From Thiomargarita sp. (GTDB lineage: Bacteria; Pseudomonadota; Gammaproteobacteria; Beggiatoales; Beggiatoaceae): DNA of 8,423 nucleotides. Below are positions 7,164 through 8,423 of the stretch, in pieces (positions within the stretch are counted from its first letter, which is position 1; every line of letters begins with the position of its first letter). Below the pieces are notes generated by a model that was not told where the DNA came from, made no database searches, and saw only the letters and a list, made by a program, of their open reading frames with translations. The position numbers were made by a program, and so were the translations under genes. The stretch lies in contig DAOVZS010000085.1 of the NCBI GenBank assembly GCA_030635005.1, positions 1-8,423 of the forward strand, read 5' to 3'.

Positions 7164-8119
7164 ATAATTATGCATATCTTAATGCACGCGTTTCGATTTT
7201 TGCAGGGCGTTTACTGTCTGACACACGCCTACGTCATCCCTCTGAAGATTTGCTTAACGATCCCCATGCTGAACACACCGCTTTAATGAGCATGTTAGCA
7301 GATTTTAAGGTTTTAATACGTCCTTTATCAGGGGGAGCACGTGATTTATTGATGTATTGGTTTCAAAAAGGGGATATTGCTAATTTAAAGACGATTGTAC
7401 GGGGTAAAATTGCAGGTTTAGAGGCGCCTGTCATTTCTGCACAATTGTTAGCATTAGGGACACTGTCTGCTTTACCGATGAAACAATTATTACGTACAGA
7501 AGATATTGGAGAATTATTGCGTTTACTGGAAAAAAGTCATTATGGGGCGATTGCACGTCAATCGCGACGTGTTTTTGAAAAAAATCATCAACTGTATTCC
7601 TTAGATGCGGCCATTGATCGCCATTATTTATTAGGATTCATGCAAAAAGTACGTGCCCTTGATGCGCAGCAACGCCAATATTTATCACCGCTTATCAGTA
7701 TTTTAATGGATCGTTTTAACCTGTTATGGCTATTACGTTATCGATTTGCCTACCATTTATCAGCAGCCGAAACCTATTATTTATTAGTGCCCACGCCTTA
7801 TTTGCTGAATCGACAAAATTTACACAAGCTTGTCGAATTAAATTCAGCACAAGAAGTGTTAGATCAGTTACCTGAACCCCTTTATCACTTATTACTGAAT
7901 ACGGACACAACTTTTGCGGTGGATCAACGTTTGACACTAGAAACACAACGCATCGCCCAAAAAACCTTAACATTACAAAATTTCACTTTGGCTAAGGCTT
8001 TTGCCTATGTCCTACTTCGTGAAATGGAAAATCGACGCATAATGGCTATTGTAAAAGGCAAACGATTGAATTTAAAAGAAAATATTATGTCTGTGGCTGC
8101 AGAAGCACTGATGTTTTAA
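7160..8119 (+). CDS. V-type ATP synthase/ATPase subunit C (AC39 family)
   Basis: All-helical 319-aa protein of the AC39 (subunit C/d) family, the funnel-shaped subunit that couples the central rotor stalk of the V1 head to the membrane ring of a proton- or sodium-translocating rotary ATPase. The family opening is seen as NNYAYLNARVSIFAGRLL (2-19). Repeated elements consistent with the pseudo-threefold fold are GDIANLKTIVRGKIAGL (71-87), DRFNLLWLLRYRF (184-196) and a C-terminal NRRIMAIVKGKRLNL (291-305). The length is normal (about 310-350 aa). The ATG overlaps the stop of the stalk gene (ATGA, 7160-7163), implying translational coupling; a GAGA site lies at 7149-7152. No A, B, D, I or K subunit follows in the remaining 300 bp, which is filled by repeats, so the rest of the complex must be encoded beyond the window or elsewhere. 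Ion specificity cannot be read from this subunit. Confidence 0.88.
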   Translation: MNNYAYLNARVSIFAGRLLSDTRLRHPSEDLLNDPHAEHTALMSMLADFKVLIRPLSGGARDLLMYWFQKGDIANLKTIVRGKIAGLEAPVISAQLLALGTLSALPMKQLLRTEDIGELLRLLEKSHYGAIARQSRRVFEKNHQLYSLDAAIDRHYLLGFMQKVRALDAQQRQYLSPLISILMDRFNLLWLLRYRFAYHLSAAETYYLLVPTPYLLNRQNLHKLVELNSAQEVLDQLPEPLYHLLLNTDTTFAVDQRLTLETQRIAQKTLTLQNFTLAKAFAYVLLREMENRRIMAIVKGKRLNLKENIMSVAAEALMF

Positions 8120-8147
8120 AATTATTGATGTGTGTTATGCACTCTGC

Positions 8148-8200
8148 TTCCTCGTTCCCAACCTCTGGTTGGGAATGCCTTCTTCGACGCTCTGCGTCGA
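8148..8200 (+). repeat. Double-hairpin palindromic repeat, copy 1 (forward, subfamily a)
   Basis: A 53-nt unit with two hairpins. Hairpin A is a 9-bp stem TTCCCAACC/GGTTGGGAA (8155-8163 and 8167-8175) with loop TCT, extendable through G·T and C-G pairs. Hairpin B is a 7-bp stem TCGACGC/GCGTCGA (8184-8190 and 8194-8200), also with loop TCT. It is identical to copy 2. It begins 28 nt after the subunit C stop codon and could stabilise the 3' end of that mRNA, though no T-tract follows. The CGTTCCCAACC core resembles dispersed non-autonomous repeats I recall from large sulfur-oxidising bacteria. Confidence 0.9.
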
Positions 8201-8211
8201 CTGTTATGCTT

Positions 8212-8264
8212 TTCCTCGTTCCCAACCTCTGGTTGGGAATGCCTTCTTCGACGCTCTGCGTCGA
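8212..8264 (+). repeat. Double-hairpin palindromic repeat, copy 2 (forward, subfamily a)
   Basis: Exact 53-nt direct repeat of copy 1, 64 bp downstream. Hairpin A spans 8219-8239 and hairpin B 8248-8264, both with TCT loops. A short upstream GTTATGC is also shared (8134-8140 and 8203-8209), suggesting that the unit was duplicated together with some flank. Confidence 0.9.
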
Positions 8265-8298
8265 TTATCTACATGCCGAAAATTGTCGTTTTTTTGTG

Positions 8299-8354
8299 TT
8301 ATAGGACGCAGAGCGTCCAGGCATGCATTCCCAACCAGAGGTTGGGAACGAGAA
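8299..8354 (-). repeat. Double-hairpin palindromic repeat, copy 3 (inverted, subfamily b)
   Basis: A 56-nt inverted relative of copies 1 and 2. On the + strand hairpin B comes first as GGACGC/GCGTCC with loop AGA (8304-8318), then a linker containing GCATGC, then hairpin A TTCCCAACC/GGTTGGGAA with loop AGA (8328-8348). The end base pair of hairpin B is swapped relative to copies 1 and 2 (C-G against G-C) and the linker differs, so this is a distinct subfamily shared with copy 4. A 34-nt spacer (8265-8298) separating it from copy 2 shows nothing recognisable. Confidence 0.9.
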
Positions 8355-8368
8355 AAACTTAAGGAATA

Positions 8369-8423
8369 TTATAGGACGCAGAGCGTCCAGGCATGCATTC
8401 CAACCAGAGGTTGGGAACGAGAA
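8369..8423 (-). repeat. Double-hairpin palindromic repeat, copy 4 (inverted, subfamily b, 1-nt deletion)
   Basis: Direct repeat of copy 3 at a 70-bp offset, starting with the same TTATAGGACGC. Hairpin B is intact (8374-8388). In hairpin A one C is missing from the first arm (TTCCAACC, 8398-8405, against GGTTGGGAA at 8409-8417), leaving an unpaired G. The copy reaches the last base of the window, so further copies may follow. Confidence 0.88.

Larger units (their letters stand above)
8120..8423. other. Gene-free repeat block after the V-ATPase genes
   Basis: About 300 bp without a credible gene. Four double-hairpin repeats occupy most of it in the order forward, forward, inverted, inverted, separated by 11, 34 and 14 nt. 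The two forward and two inverted copies could pair with each other at long range into one large imperfect stem in DNA or RNA. No insertion-sequence ends, transposase fragment or target-site duplication is visible. Confidence 0.8.

Noticed and set aside
7716..7973. 85-codon antisense frame within subunit C
   Set aside because: It falls entirely inside the AC39 coding sequence, with no start context or recognisable product.
8132..8362. 76-codon open frame on the + strand after subunit C
   Set aside because: It is a translation of the palindromic repeats (the QPLVGNAFFDALRR-like peptide occurs because of the repeat), has no ribosome-binding site and no independent coding signal.
8148..8423. CRISPR-like array
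   Set aside because: The units are self-complementary double hairpins in both orientations, with spacers of 11, 34 and 14 nt, and no cas genes are nearby.

Overview
The window is AT-rich, densely coding on the + strand, and carries no RNA genes, transposases or CRISPR array that I can see. It holds two functional blocks and a repeat block. The large REC-REC-REC protein, the periplasmic domain with the IAGGGVWPEP / YHHEEWY signature, a bacterial V-type ATPase operon start and dispersed 'CGTTCCCAACC' double-hairpin repeats together suggest a large-genome gammaproteobacterium of the Beggiatoa/Thiotrichaceae kind. That placement is inference from recalled family features, not a search.

Block 1 (46-6775) is a tight three-gene operon (gaps of 13 bp and 0 bp) for membrane-bound signalling proteins. 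Genes 1 and 2 are tandem paralogues (661 and 664 aa; about two thirds identical by eye). Each has a membrane anchor, a periplasmic dCache-type sensor, a second membrane helix, HAMP, a HAMP-like repeat and a GAF domain, and each stops exactly where the GAF domain ends, with no kinase, cyclase or methyl-accepting output. Gene 3 (911 aa) has a different periplasmic helical sensor, HAMP, a GAF homologous to those of genes 1 and 2, a coiled-coil signalling helix, and then three receiver domains. The histidine kinase core (HisKA + HATPase_c) that normally sits between the coiled coil and the first receiver in this hybrid-kinase family is absent, and the reading frame is intact. No catalytic kinase is therefore encoded in the operon, which reads as a sensor/receiver scaffold that would need a kinase in trans. 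This is the most interesting content of the window.

Block 2 (6846-8119) starts 70 bp further on, after a 12-bp hairpin with eight Ts in its loop. It encodes a 105-aa coiled-coil protein that looks like a V-type ATPase peripheral stalk subunit (G/H-like), overlapping by 4 bp (ATGA) a 319-aa V-type ATPase subunit C (AC39 family). The catalytic A/B and membrane subunits are not in the window.

Block 3 (8120-8423) has no credible gene. It holds four copies of a double-hairpin repeat, two forward then two inverted, belonging to two subfamilies that differ by a compensatory base-pair change. The window ends at the end of the fourth copy.
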